Source: Paraclostridium dentum (lineage in GTDB: Bacteria > Bacillota > Clostridia > Peptostreptococcales > Peptostreptococcaceae). Taken from it: a stretch of DNA of 64,000 nucleotides. Location: positions 124,001 through 188,000 of the forward strand of contig NZ_WIPK01000005.1 of NCBI RefSeq assembly GCF_012922555.1, written 5' to 3'. Below are positions 17,829 through 27,648 of this stretch, piece after piece. How positions within the stretch are numbered: the first letter of the stretch is position 1; each line of letters opens with the position of its first letter. The notes beneath the pieces were generated by a model that saw only the letters and a program-made list of their open reading frames with translations, was not told the origin of the DNA and searched no databases. The translations under genes and the position numbers were made by a program.

Positions 17829-19283
17829 TTATTTATTTTGTAAAAATTCGTTAGCTATTTCTTTATCATCAAAGTGATGTTTAACTTTACCGATTATTTG
17901 GTAATTTTCATGCCCTTTACCTGCAATTAGTATTACATCGCCTTTTTGTGCCATTTCTATAGCTTCTTTTATAGCTTCTTTTCTGTCTATAACAACTTTA
18001 TAATTTTCTTTAGATTTATCTAATCCTTCTAATATATCATTTATTATAAGTTCTGGATCTTCTGTCCTTGGATTATCTGATGTTACTATACATATATCTG
18101 AAAGTTTTTGAGCAATATCTCCCATTAAAGGTCTTTTAGTTGTATCTCTATCTCCTCCGCATCCAAATACTGTTATTATTCTATTTTTAACAAACTCTCT
18201 AGCTGTTTTGATTACATTTTCTAATGCATCTGGAGTATGAGCATAATCTACTATAACACTTATTCCAGTTTCATTAGATATAGCTTCAAATCTTCCTGCT
18301 ACTCCACCTGTATTTTTTAATCCATTTAGAACTATTTCTTTAGGAATTTCAAGTGCATAACATGTAGCTATAACCGCTAGAGTATTATAAACTGTGAATT
18401 TACCAGGAACCGGAACAAATATATCTTCTTCATAAGTTGGAGTTACAAGTTTATATGATACTCCTCTAGCTTCTATTTTTATATCTTTAGCCATAAAATC
18501 AGCCTCGTGATCTATAGCATAAGTGTAGCATTTTGTATCTAAATTTTTTATATTTTCATATATAACTTTTCCGCCTTCATCATCTATATTTATAACATTA
18601 GCATTAGTTGTCATATAGAATAATTTCTCTTTAGCATTTCTGTAATCTTCTAAATCCTTGTGGAAGTCTAAGTGGTCTGGAGTTAAGTTAGTGAATACCC
18701 CAACCTTATACTTAGTTTGAGCCACTCTGTTTAATGCTAATGCATGAGATGAAACTTCCATAGCGCAATACTTACATCCATTATTTATCATTTGATCGAA
18801 GTAATCTTGTAAATCTCTGCTTTCTGGAGTTGTTGAATTTGATTCAATTTCTTTGTCTCCATCAGATATTTTTATAGTTCCTATTAATCCTACTTTATTA
18901 TCAGCTGATGTTAGTATTTCATTTAAAAATGTAGTTATGCTAGTTTTTCCATTAGTTCCCGTAACTCCTATAACATCAAATCTTTGACTTGGATGATTGT
19001 AGAAATTATCTGCAACTTTAGCCATATATTCTCTAGTGTTTTTAACTTTTATGAAAGTTACTCCATCTCTTTCTATATCTTCTTGAACTAAAAATGCCTT
19101 TGCACCTTTTTCTATAGCCATATCTATAAATTTGTGTCCATCAACTGTAAATCCTTTAACGCATATAAATAGGTCATTTTCTCCTACTTTTCTAGAATCA
19201 TATTGTATGTTATCTATTTCAATATCTAAACTTCCTTTAGTATCTAAAATATCTAAGCCTTTTATTACTTCTTTTAGTAACAT
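17829..19283 (-). CDS. murE: UDP-MurNAc-L-Ala-D-Glu--meso-diaminopimelate ligase MurE
   Basis: Mur ligase adding the third stem-peptide residue. The 484-residue protein has the P-loop GVTGTNGKTSITTFLN near residue 106 and the carbamylated-lysine region further on. Its substrate motif is DNPRTEDP, the form that selects meso-diaminopimelate over lysine, so the organism should have DAP-type peptidoglycan. It is detached from spoVD/murF, about 10.6 kb from murF, with ychF and the M16 operon between. Its promoter must lie in the 197-bp gap before the oxidoreductase terminator. Confidence 0.97.
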   Translation of the reverse strand: MLLKEVIKGLDILDTKGSLDIEIDNIQYDSRKVGENDLFICVKGFTVDGHKFIDMAIEKGAKAFLVQEDIERDGVTFIKVKNTREYMAKVADNFYNHPSQRFDVIGVTGTNGKTSITTFLNEILTSADNKVGLIGTIKISDGDKEIESNSTTPESRDLQDYFDQMINNGCKYCAMEVSSHALALNRVAQTKYKVGVFTNLTPDHLDFHKDLEDYRNAKEKLFYMTTNANVINIDDEGGKVIYENIKNLDTKCYTYAIDHEADFMAKDIKIEARGVSYKLVTPTYEEDIFVPVPGKFTVYNTLAVIATCYALEIPKEIVLNGLKNTGGVAGRFEAISNETGISVIVDYAHTPDALENVIKTAREFVKNRIITVFGCGGDRDTTKRPLMGDIAQKLSDICIVTSDNPRTEDPELIINDILEGLDKSKENYKVVIDRKEAIKEAIEMAQKGDVILIAGKGHENYQIIGKVKHHFDDKEIANEFLQNK

Positions 19284-19441
19284 AAATTTAACCTTCCTTC
19301 AATAAAAAATTCGCTATGCTTGAATACTTAACTTATTAATCAAGTTTAGCAGTTAGAATTTATAACTATATTATTATATAACAATATCATAAAAATAGAA
19401 ATTGTCTAGTATGCTATTTTTATTGCAAAAAATGCAAAATA

Positions 19442-19470
19442 AAATAGAGAGGATAAAATCCTCTCTATTT
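19442..19470 (-). terminator. terminator after pyruvate:ferredoxin oxidoreductase
   Basis: Arms AAATAGAGAGGAT and ATCCTCTCTATTT around a 3-nt loop, followed by a T-rich stretch on the minus strand, 11 bp after the stop codon. Confidence 0.88.
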
Positions 19471-19480
19471 ATATACTAAA

Positions 19481-22400
19481 TTAGTTTTGATCAGCTAATC
19501 TCTTGTAACTTTCATATCTATCTTTTGAACTTTCTTCTGCCATTTCGAATAACTCCTCAGCTACATCTGGGAATTGTTTTGCTATAGCAGCATATCTTAC
19601 TTGCTTCATTAAGAAATCTCTGAAGCTTTCAGTTGGTTCTTTAGAGTCTAATGTGAATGGATTCTTACCTTCAGCTTTTAAAGTTGGGTTGAATCTGTAT
19701 AAATGCCAGTATCCACACTTAACAGCTTGTTCTATGTTAGCTTGAGCTCTTCCCATACCTTCTTTTAATCCATGAGATATACATGGTGAGTAAGCTATTA
19801 TTAATGATGGTCCATCATATTTTTCAGCTTCTACTACAGCTTTTATTAATTGGTTTTTATCTGCGCCCATACCAACTTGTGCTACATATACGTTCCCGTA
19901 AGACATAGCCATCATACCTAAATCTTTCTTTTTAGATCTCTTACCTGCTGCTGCAAATTTAGCCATTGCTGCAATTGGAGTTGATTTAGAAGCTTGTCCT
20001 CCAGTATTAGAATATATCTCTGTATCGAATACTAATACATTTACATTCTCACCAGAAGCAAGAACATGATCTAATCCACCGTAACCGATGTCATAAGCCC
20101 ATCCATCTCCTCCTAGTATCCATTGAGATCTCTTAGCTAAGTAATCTTTTCTAGATTCTATTTCAGCTACTAAAGCTTTTATTTCAGCATTTTCTATGTT
20201 ATGAGCATTTGCTAATACTGCAAGTACTTCTTCAGCTGCTTTAGCTGATGCTTCACTATCTTCTCTATTTTCTAACCAGTTAGTGAATGCTGTTCTTGCT
20301 GCATCACATATATCCATAGATATTAATTGTTCCATAGTCTCAACTAACTTAGCTCTCATTTGTTTAACACCTAAGAACATACCAAATCCGTACTCTGCAT
20401 TATCCTCGAATAATGAGTTTGCCCAAGATGGACCTTTACCTTCATGGTTTACAGTGTATGGAGTTGATGGAGCTGATCCTCCCCATATAGAAGAACATCC
20501 AGTAGCATTAGCTATCATCATTCTATCTCCAAATAATTGAGTTACTAACTTAAGGTATGGAGTTTCTCCACATCCAGCACAAGCTCCTGAGAACTCCATA
20601 AGTGGTTGTCTAAATTGACTTCCTTTAACTGTTGTTGGAGCCATTATATCTCCTTTTGGAGCTACTTTCTTAGTATCAACTGCAAATGCCCAATTTTCAA
20701 CTTCAACTTCTTGAGTATCAAGAGGTTTCATAACTAAAGCTTTTTCTTTAGCTGGACATACGTCAGCACAGTTTCCACATCCAGTACAGTCCATTGGACT
20801 TACTTGCATTCTGTATTGTAATCCTTCAAATCCTTTACCTATAGCTTTCTTAGTATCGAATTTTTCTGGAGCATTTTTCATTTCTTCTTCATTAACTAAT
20901 ACTGGTCTTATACATGCATGAGGACATATGTAAGCACATTGGTTACATTGGATACAGTTATCAACTATCCACTCAGGAACGTTTACTGCTACCCCTCTCT
21001 TCTCATATGCAGCAAGTCCAGCTGGGAATGTACCATCTTCTATTCCATTGAATGTACTTACAGGTAAATTATCTCCTTCTTGTGCATTCATAGGTCTTAC
21101 TATATCTTTTACGAACGCTGGCTCGTTAACTTCTTCTTTAACAGCATCTTTAGCATCTGCCCAGTTAGCTGGTATATTAACTTTAACTAAAGCATTCATA
21201 CCTGCATCAACAGCTTTGTAGTTCATATTAACTATTTTTTCACCTTTTTTACCGTAAGCTTTCTTTATAGAGTCTTTTAAGTATTCTACAGCATCAGCTT
21301 CTGGTATTATTTGAGCTAACTTGAAGAATGCAGATTGCATTATCATGTTTATTCTATTTCCAAGTCCTATTTCTTGTCCTAATTTAGTACCGTTTACTGT
21401 ATAGAATTGGATATCATTTTTAGCCATGTAATTTTTCATAGCTGCAGGTAAATGTTCGTTTAACTCATCTTCATTCCATATAGTGTTAAGAACGAATATT
21501 CCACCTTTCTTTAATCCTTTTAATAGATCATATTGATATACATATGATTGATTATGACAAGCAATGTAATCAGCTTCATCTATTAAGTAAGTTGATCTTA
21601 TAGGAGCATCTCCAAATCTTAAGTGAGACATTGTTATACCACCAGATTTTTTAGAGTCATATGCAAAGTAAGCTTGAGCATACTTTTCAGTGTTATCTCC
21701 TATTATTTTTATAGCTTGTTTGTTAGCTCCAACTGTACCATCAGATCCTAATCCCCAGAACTTACATCTTACAGTTCCTTTTTGAGCTATTTTTAATTCA
21801 TCAGATAATTCTAAAGAAGTGTTAGTAACATCATCAACTATACCTAATGTAAATTGATCTTTAGGATTTTCTAATTTTAAGTTATCATAAACTGTTTTTA
21901 TATGAGTAGGAACAGTATCTTTTGATCCTAATCCGTATCTTCCGCCTATTATCATAGGAGCATTTTCTTTTCCATAGTATACTGATTTAACATCTAAGTA
22001 TAATGGCTCTCCAGTTGCTCCTGGCTCTTTAGTTCTATCTAATACACATATTCTTTCAACTGTTGATGGCATAGCATCTACAAAGTGTTGCATTGAGAAT
22101 GGTCTGTATAAGTGAACTTTAACTAAACCGTACTTTTCTCCTTGTTCATTTAATACATCTATTGTTTCTTCTATAGCTTCTGTTACAGATCCCATAGCTA
22201 CTATTACATATTTAGCATCTTCTGCTCCATAGTAATCAAATAGTCCATGTTTTCTTCCAGTTAACTCAGACATTTGGTTCATGTATTTGTCAACTATTCC
22301 AACTATATCATTGTAATATTTATTTGAAGCTTCTCTTGTTTGGAAGTATATATCAGGGTTTTGTGCTGTACCACGAGTTACAGGGTGATTTGGTGATAAA

Positions 22401-23020
22401 GCTCTGTTTCTGAACTCTTGAACAGCTTCCATATTTAATAATTTAGCATAATCTTCATTTTCTAATAATTCAACTTTTTGTATTTCGTGAGATGTTCTGA
22501 ATCCATCAAAGAAATGTATAAATGGTAATCTACCTTCTATTGCAGCTAAATGTGCAACTGGTGCTATATCAGCAACCTCTTGAACTGATCCAGAAGCTAA
22601 TAATACACATCCTGTTTGTCTAGCAGCCATAACGTCTTGGTGGTCACCGAATATTGATAAAGCTTGTGATGCTAAAGCACGAGCACTTACGTGGAATACT
22701 CCAGGTAATAACTCTCCAGCTACTTTATACATATTTGGTATCATAAGTAATAAACCTTGTGATGCAGTGAATGTTGATGTTAATGCTCCAGCTTGTAAAG
22801 AACCATGGAATGCTCCTGCAGCTCCTGCTTCTGATTGCATTTCTACAACACTAACCTTTTGTCCAAATACATTTTTTCTTCCTTGTGCAGCCCATTCGTC
22901 TACAACTTCTGCCATCGTAGATGATGGAGTTATTGGATATATTGCAGCTACATCTGTAAATGCATATGCAACGTGAGCAGCAGCAGTGTTACCATCTACT
23001 GTTTTCATAAATTTTGCCAT
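19481..23020 (-). CDS. nifJ: pyruvate:ferredoxin (flavodoxin) oxidoreductase, single-chain
   Basis: Cytosolic thiamine-diphosphate enzyme converting pyruvate and CoA to acetyl-CoA and CO2 while reducing ferredoxin, the central step of clostridial fermentation. All domains are fused in 1179 residues: N-terminal pyrimidine-binding domain (DGNTAAAHVAYAFTD), gamma domain, a two-cluster ferredoxin domain (CIQCNQCAYICPHAC and CTGCGNCADVCP), then the TPP domain with CAGCGETPY and GGDGWAYDIGYGGLDHVL. Codon choice is the least AT-biased in the window, consistent with very high expression. It appears monocistronic. The 227 bp upstream are AT-rich with no Rex-like palindrome that I can see. Confidence 0.98.
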   Translation of the reverse strand: MAKFMKTVDGNTAAAHVAYAFTDVAAIYPITPSSTMAEVVDEWAAQGRKNVFGQKVSVVEMQSEAGAAGAFHGSLQAGALTSTFTASQGLLLMIPNMYKVAGELLPGVFHVSARALASQALSIFGDHQDVMAARQTGCVLLASGSVQEVADIAPVAHLAAIEGRLPFIHFFDGFRTSHEIQKVELLENEDYAKLLNMEAVQEFRNRALSPNHPVTRGTAQNPDIYFQTREASNKYYNDIVGIVDKYMNQMSELTGRKHGLFDYYGAEDAKYVIVAMGSVTEAIEETIDVLNEQGEKYGLVKVHLYRPFSMQHFVDAMPSTVERICVLDRTKEPGATGEPLYLDVKSVYYGKENAPMIIGGRYGLGSKDTVPTHIKTVYDNLKLENPKDQFTLGIVDDVTNTSLELSDELKIAQKGTVRCKFWGLGSDGTVGANKQAIKIIGDNTEKYAQAYFAYDSKKSGGITMSHLRFGDAPIRSTYLIDEADYIACHNQSYVYQYDLLKGLKKGGIFVLNTIWNEDELNEHLPAAMKNYMAKNDIQFYTVNGTKLGQEIGLGNRINMIMQSAFFKLAQIIPEADAVEYLKDSIKKAYGKKGEKIVNMNYKAVDAGMNALVKVNIPANWADAKDAVKEEVNEPAFVKDIVRPMNAQEGDNLPVSTFNGIEDGTFPAGLAAYEKRGVAVNVPEWIVDNCIQCNQCAYICPHACIRPVLVNEEEMKNAPEKFDTKKAIGKGFEGLQYRMQVSPMDCTGCGNCADVCPAKEKALVMKPLDTQEVEVENWAFAVDTKKVAPKGDIMAPTTVKGSQFRQPLMEFSGACAGCGETPYLKLVTQLFGDRMMIANATGCSSIWGGSAPSTPYTVNHEGKGPSWANSLFEDNAEYGFGMFLGVKQMRAKLVETMEQLISMDICDAARTAFTNWLENREDSEASAKAAEEVLAVLANAHNIENAEIKALVAEIESRKDYLAKRSQWILGGDGWAYDIGYGGLDHVLASGENVNVLVFDTEIYSNTGGQASKSTPIAAMAKFAAAGKRSKKKDLGMMAMSYGNVYVAQVGMGADKNQLIKAVVEAEKYDGPSLIIAYSPCISHGLKEGMGRAQANIEQAVKCGYWHLYRFNPTLKAEGKNPFTLDSKEPTESFRDFLMKQVRYAAIAKQFPDVAEELFEMAEESSKDRYESYKRLADQN

Positions 23021-23247
23021 AGTATGTATCCTCCTTGTATATTCCTCCCAAAATAGTCCTTTGTATTCTATATTGAGTAAATATTTTGAATAGTTTAAGA
23101 TATTCTTAAGTAATAAATTCTACATTAACTTACAAATTCCTTCTATTCAATATATGTTTTTGTTTTTTGTATACTTTAAAAGTTCAATATTACATATATA
23201 CCCTATTTTGTATACTTAAAACATTTTTCTGCATTTTTTTATTTTTT

Positions 23248-23922
23248 TTAATATCCTTGTGTTTCAGAATCTTCACCTTTAGCAATTGCAATTGATGCAC
23301 TTGCTCCTATTCTAGAGCATCCAGCCTCAATTACAGCTTTTGCATCTTTTTGATTTCTTACTCCACCTGAAGCTTTTACCCCTATATTAGGTCCAACAAC
23401 ATCTCTCATAAGTTTTATATCTTCAGGAGTAGATCCGCCTGTCCCAAAACCAGTTGATGTTTTTACATAATCAGCTCCAGCTTTAACTGATAATTCACAA
23501 GCTATTTTCTTTTCTTCATCATTTAAATAGCATGTTTCTATTATTACTTTCACTAATGCTCTTTTATTAGAAGCATCTACAACAGCTTTTATATCATTTA
23601 GTACATAATCGTACTTTTTATCTTTTAATGCTGCTATGTTTATAACCATATCAACTTCATCTGCACCTTTTTTAATAGCATCGTCTGTTTCAAAAGCTTT
23701 TACTTCTGATGTATTTGCCCCTAGAGGGAATCCTATAACAGTACATACCTTTACATTAGATCCTTCTAATTCTTTTTTTGCAAGTTCTACATTTGCTGGG
23801 TTTATACATACTGAAAAGAAATTATATTCTTTAGCTTCCTTACATAATTGTTTTACATCATTTTCTGTGGCAAAAGCCTTTAAAATAGTATGATCAATCA
23901 TTTTTGCTATATTTTTATCCAT
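23248..23922 (-). CDS. deoC: deoxyribose-phosphate aldolase DeoC
   Basis: Class I aldolase cleaving 2-deoxyribose-5-phosphate to glyceraldehyde-3-phosphate and acetaldehyde in deoxynucleoside catabolism. The TIM-barrel motifs are clear: [23 protein letters not shown] (with the catalytic-site Lys) and [16 protein letters not shown], whose Lys forms the Schiff base. Length 224 is usual. No other deo gene is adjacent. It is divergent from the HxlR regulator and shares a 250-bp intergenic region with it, so it could be one of its targets. No clear terminator follows. Confidence 0.96.
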   Translation of the reverse strand: MDKNIAKMIDHTILKAFATENDVKQLCKEAKEYNFFSVCINPANVELAKKELEGSNVKVCTVIGFPLGANTSEVKAFETDDAIKKGADEVDMVINIAALKDKKYDYVLNDIKAVVDASNKRALVKVIIETCYLNDEEKKIACELSVKAGADYVKTSTGFGTGGSTPEDIKLMRDVVGPNIGVKASGGVRNQKDAKAVIEAGCSRIGASASIAIAKGEDSETQGY

Positions 23923-24078
23923 AAATATGTCTCCTTTTTATTTTTATAATGTTCTTTTATTATAGCAAATATATACATTTTTTGCATATATCACTTACTT
24001 ATTATAATTTACAGAGTATCATATTTTTATTAAAAAATTTTAAGGTATCAACGAATAGATAGCTTGCGAAATTCATGA

Positions 24079-24150
24079 TATAATAGTACCAATTAAGTTT
24101 TTTTATAACAAGTAGGTACTTTTTTGTTTTATAGTACCCAAAAGTATACT
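24079..24150 (+). promoter_or_regulatory. promoter and repeated operator-like half sites of the HxlR gene
   Basis: TATAAT (24079-24084) is immediately followed by AGTACC (24085-24090). GGTACT (24115-24120), AGTACC (24133-24138) and the palindrome AGTATACT (24143-24150) follow. The alternating half sites form inverted pairs, and the AGTA..TACT core resembles operators of HxlR/YodB-type regulators. Autoregulation, and perhaps control of divergent deoC, is inferred. Confidence 0.5.
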
Positions 24151-24172
24151 ATTATAATTCAAGGTGGTTATT

Positions 24173-24568
24173 ATGAAAATTCAACTCGAGGTACAAGATC
24201 ATTCTAAATGTCACATGAATGAAAGATGTAATAAGTATGAAATGTGTCCTATAAACTTAGTTCATAAAATCATTTCGGGAAAATGGAAAATATTAATTCT
24301 TTGGTATTTAATGCCTAATCCTCTTAGATTTAGTGATTTAAGACGCAAACTTCCTGATGTAACTCAAAAAATGTTAACACAACAGTTGAGAAGTTTAGAG
24401 TCTCATAACTTAGTCTATAGAAAAGTATATCCTGTAGTTCCTCCGAAGGTAGAATATGGACTTACAGAATGTGGGGAGAAACTTATTCCAGTTTTAGAAA
24501 GTATGTATAGTTATGGAGTAGATTATCTTCAGGACAATAGTTTGGATAGCTTAAAATTAGATAAATAG
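24173..24568 (+). CDS. HxlR-family winged-helix regulator with three N-terminal cysteines
   Basis: A DNA-binding regulator of 131 residues. I place the start at the ATG at 24173, because AAGGTGG at 24161-24167 is its ribosome site; an upstream GTG lies inside that site. The HxlR pattern is complete: CPINLVHKIISGKWKILILW, RFSDLRRKLPDVTQKMLTQQL and the wing VYPVVPPKVEYGLTECG. Most HxlR proteins have one N-terminal Cys next to the Pro. Here Cys13, Cys19 and Cys25 form C-x5-C-x5-C with His10 and His14 nearby, which suggests thiol or metal sensing. It is divergent from deoC. Confidence 0.88.
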   Translation: MKIQLEVQDHSKCHMNERCNKYEMCPINLVHKIISGKWKILILWYLMPNPLRFSDLRRKLPDVTQKMLTQQLRSLESHNLVYRKVYPVVPPKVEYGLTECGEKLIPVLESMYSYGVDYLQDNSLDSLKLDK

Positions 24569-24670
24569 TTTTGTGTGAATAGAGCCTTTATTGTATGTAT
24601 AGGATAGGATTTGATTTAGTTTCTTATTTACATATATCTATAATTCAATCTTAAATAATTTCATATAAAC

Positions 24671-24704
24671 AAAAAAAGTATGTGAAAAATCACATACTTT
24701 TTTT
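24671..24704. terminator. bidirectional terminator between hxlR-type gene and pduL
   Basis: Arms AAAAAAAGTATGTGA and TCACATACTTTTTTT around four A residues, serving the two convergent genes. The preceding 24569-24670 shows no gene. Confidence 0.9.
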
Positions 24705-24711
24705 ATATATA

Positions 24712-25281
24712 TTACTCAGCTATTAACTCTACCATATCTCCGTTTCTAACAGCTGCTGCATTTCCTTCTTCAACGTCAACATGCATTTCTAAAGCAAAGT
24801 TAGCATTAGCTCTTACTAATACATTTTCGAAAACTATAGATCTAGGTCCGAAAGTTCTAACTTTTACTATTTGCTTGTCTTTTACTCCAAATTTAGCTGC
24901 GTCATCTAAGCTCATATGTATATGTCTTGATGCAACTATAACACCTTCTGTTAATTCTACTTCACCTGCTGGCCCAACTAATTTAACTCCTGGAGTTCCT
25001 TCTATATCTCCAGATTCCTTTATTGGAGCTTTAACTCCTAAAGTAAATCCGTCTGCTAAAGATATTTCAACTTGTGTGTTAGGTCTAGCTGGTCCTAAAA
25101 CTCTAACTCCTTTTATAGTTCCTTTAGGTCCTACTAAATCAACTTTCTCTTCACAAGCATATTGCCCTGGTTGGCTTAATGGCTTGAATTCTACTAATTG
25201 ATGACCTGCTCCAAATAATGTCTCTATATCTGCTTGACTTAAATGAACGTGTTTATTTGATAATGCTATTGGTAATTTCAT
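24712..25281 (-). CDS. pduL: phosphate acyltransferase PduL
   Basis: Metal-dependent phosphotransacylase interconverting acyl-CoA and acyl-phosphate, unrelated in fold to Pta. The 189-residue protein has the two PduL half-domains with the zinc-binding histidine motifs LSNKHVHLS (start), SRHIHMS (about residue 118) and ALEMHVDVEEGNA. It lacks the N-terminal extension that targets PduL into microcompartments, and no shell or diol-dehydratase gene is near. It could therefore act in ordinary acetate metabolism with the acetyl-CoA from the nearby oxidoreductase. Specificity for acetyl or propionyl cannot be read from sequence. Confidence 0.93.
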   Translation of the reverse strand: MKLPIALSNKHVHLSQADIETLFGAGHQLVEFKPLSQPGQYACEEKVDLVGPKGTIKGVRVLGPARPNTQVEISLADGFTLGVKAPIKESGDIEGTPGVKLVGPAGEVELTEGVIVASRHIHMSLDDAAKFGVKDKQIVKVRTFGPRSIVFENVLVRANANFALEMHVDVEEGNAAAVRNGDMVELIAE

Positions 25282-25364
25282 TTATAAAGTCCTCCTAAGT
25301 TTTTTAAAATATTGCAATACAATTATACATAATATTCCTAATAAAATCAAATTTTATTCTAATT

Positions 25365-26627
25365 TTACTTTAATAAATTATTTATTAAATCGAAATATCC
25401 CGGAAAAGATATATCTATGCAAGCTGTATTATCTAAGTTTAGTTTACCTTCTGAAATCAGTGAAGCTACTGAAAATGCCATAGCTATCCTATGATCATTA
25501 AAAGTTTTTACATTTGCTCCTTTTAATTTCGTTTTACCTTTTATTACCATGCCATCTTCTAGCTCTTCTATTTCTGCTCCCATGTTTTTTAAATTTTCAA
25601 CAACAGCTTTTATTCTATTACTTTCTTTTACTTTGAGTTCTTTTGCATCTTTTATTACTGTTGTTCCATTAGCTTGAGTTGCTAAAATTGCAATTACAGG
25701 TATTTCATCTATTAATCTAGGTATTAAATTTGAATCTATAGTTGTACCTATTAATTTATTGCTATATCTTACAATTAAATCTCCTACAACTTCTCCGCTT
25801 TCAACTCTTTTATCTATAATTTCAAACTTTCCATTCATAGCTTCTAATACATCTATTATTCCTGTTCTAGTTTCATTTAATCCAACATTTTTTATAAGAA
25901 CTTCTGAACCTTCAACTATACTAGCAGCTGCAATTATAAACGCCGCTGATGAAATATCTCCTGCTACATTTATATTTCCTACTGAAAAAAGCTCCCTTAC
26001 AGGTTGTACATCTATTTTTAAGTCATTAGATTTTATATCAGCTCCAAATGACTTTAACATTATCTCTGTATGATTTCTACTTTTTGATTTTTCAATTATA
26101 GTACTACTATCATCTGCATATAAAGATGCTAATATTATAGATGATTTTACTTGAGCAGATGCAACTGGCATTTTATACTCAATTCTATTTAAATTTCCAC
26201 CATATATAGTTATAGGAGTAAAATTTGCATCATCATTTCCTTTTATACTGCATCCCATTAATCTTAGCGGGTCAGTTACTCTTTTCATAGGCCTTTTCCC
26301 AATAGATTCATCCCCTATTACAGTGGACTCAAATTCATTTCCAGCAAGTATCCCCATCATAAGCCTTATCGTCGTACCTGAGTTTCCAACATTTAAAATT
26401 TCATTAGGCTTTTTTAGACCTCTCAATCCAACACCCTTTACGATAACTTCCTTATCATTTATATCTATATTTACACCCATTTTTCTAAAACAACCAATGG
26501 TACTTAAACAATCTTGTCCCATTAAAAAATTTTTTATTCTTGTAGTACCTTTCGCTATAGATGAAAACATTATAGCTCTATGAGATATGGATTTGTCTCC
26601 AATTAACTCTACAGTTCCTTTAAGCAT
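25365..26627 (-). CDS. aroA: 3-phosphoshikimate 1-carboxyvinyltransferase (EPSP synthase) AroA
   Basis: Joins PEP to shikimate-3-phosphate in the pre-chorismate pathway. The 420-residue protein has GDKSISHRAIMFS at the N-terminus, LNVGNSGTTIRLMMGIL, GDESIGKRPMKR and LKVKESNRIKAV. Its start codon overlaps the end of aroB by 8 bp, so translation is probably coupled. It is the last gene of aroC-aroB-aroA. The residue pattern around NSGTT differs from E. coli, and I draw no conclusion about inhibitor sensitivity. Confidence 0.96.
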   Translation of the reverse strand: MLKGTVELIGDKSISHRAIMFSSIAKGTTRIKNFLMGQDCLSTIGCFRKMGVNIDINDKEVIVKGVGLRGLKKPNEILNVGNSGTTIRLMMGILAGNEFESTVIGDESIGKRPMKRVTDPLRLMGCSIKGNDDANFTPITIYGGNLNRIEYKMPVASAQVKSSIILASLYADDSSTIIEKSKSRNHTEIMLKSFGADIKSNDLKIDVQPVRELFSVGNINVAGDISSAAFIIAAASIVEGSEVLIKNVGLNETRTGIIDVLEAMNGKFEIIDKRVESGEVVGDLIVRYSNKLIGTTIDSNLIPRLIDEIPVIAILATQANGTTVIKDAKELKVKESNRIKAVVENLKNMGAEIEELEDGMVIKGKTKLKGANVKTFNDHRIAMAFSVASLISEGKLNLDNTACIDISFPGYFDLINNLLK

Positions 26628-27648
26628 TAGTACACCTCTTTATTACTTCTAATATTTCACTTTCTTTTATATTATCAAAAACTTCCACTTTTCCTCTTCC
26701 AACTGGTATAACTAGATTTATACTTCCAAAACTGTTTTTCTTATCACTTTTCATCAAGTCTAGTATTTCTTCTGGATTATGGTATTTAATAGAAATAGGT
26801 ATATTTAATAATTTAGATACGTATAAAAATTGTTGGTAGTATTCAGCGTCTATAAATCCTTTATCTAAGGCTAAATTAAATGCCATGTTTGTACCTATAT
26901 TAACCGCAAATCCATGGCTTAATCCACAAAGTTTTTCAATTCCATGACCAAATGTATGACCTAAATTCAAAATTTTTCTTAATCCATTTTCTTTTTCATC
27001 TTTGCTCACTACTTCCCATTTTATACATGTGCATTTATTTATAATATAAGATAATACATCTTGATTTTTTAATAATACACCTTCACTATTATCAATTATG
27101 TAATTTAAAAATTCATAATCATATATAAATGAGTATTTTAAAGCTTCTGCCATCCCACTTAAAAACTCACTTTCATTTAAAGTTTTTAGTGCATTTACAT
27201 TTATATATGTAAATTTAGGTTGATAAAATGCTCCTATTATATTTTTTATATTGCCTATATTTATACCTGTTTTTCCTCCAACAGATGAGTCAACTTGAGC
27301 TAATAATGTTGTCGGAACTTGAATTAAATCAATTCCTCTCATATACGTAGCTGCAATAAATCCAGCTAAATCTCCTACAACTCCTCCACCTAATGCAATT
27401 ATAGCTGATTTTCTAGTTATCCCAACAGTTATGCAAAATTCCATTATATTTTCATAAACAGCCAAAGTTTTAGATTGCTCTCCACTTTTAACTATAAACA
27501 CTTCTATAAACTCATGATTCAATACTTTTATAAATTCATCAAACTGATATCTATTTACATTTTCATCAGTTATTATAAGCAACTTATCGTATCTACAGTT
27601 TAATTCAAATTCATTATAATCATATTCAATTTTTATAGATTTTTCCAT
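26620..27648 (-). CDS. aroB: 3-dehydroquinate synthase AroB
   Basis: NAD- and metal-dependent cyclisation of DAHP to 3-dehydroquinate. Motifs seen are IALGGGVVGDLAGFIAATYMRG, VDSSVGGKTGIN and LNLGHTFGHGIEKL, the last with metal-binding histidines. Length 342 is normal. It overlaps aroC by 16 bp and aroA by 8 bp, a tightly coupled trio. Confidence 0.96.
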   Translation of the reverse strand: MEKSIKIEYDYNEFELNCRYDKLLIITDENVNRYQFDEFIKVLNHEFIEVFIVKSGEQSKTLAVYENIMEFCITVGITRKSAIIALGGGVVGDLAGFIAATYMRGIDLIQVPTTLLAQVDSSVGGKTGINIGNIKNIIGAFYQPKFTYINVNALKTLNESEFLSGMAEALKYSFIYDYEFLNYIIDNSEGVLLKNQDVLSYIINKCTCIKWEVVSKDEKENGLRKILNLGHTFGHGIEKLCGLSHGFAVNIGTNMAFNLALDKGFIDAEYYQQFLYVSKLLNIPISIKYHNPEEILDLMKSDKKNSFGSINLVIPVGRGKVEVFDNIKESEILEVIKRCTNA

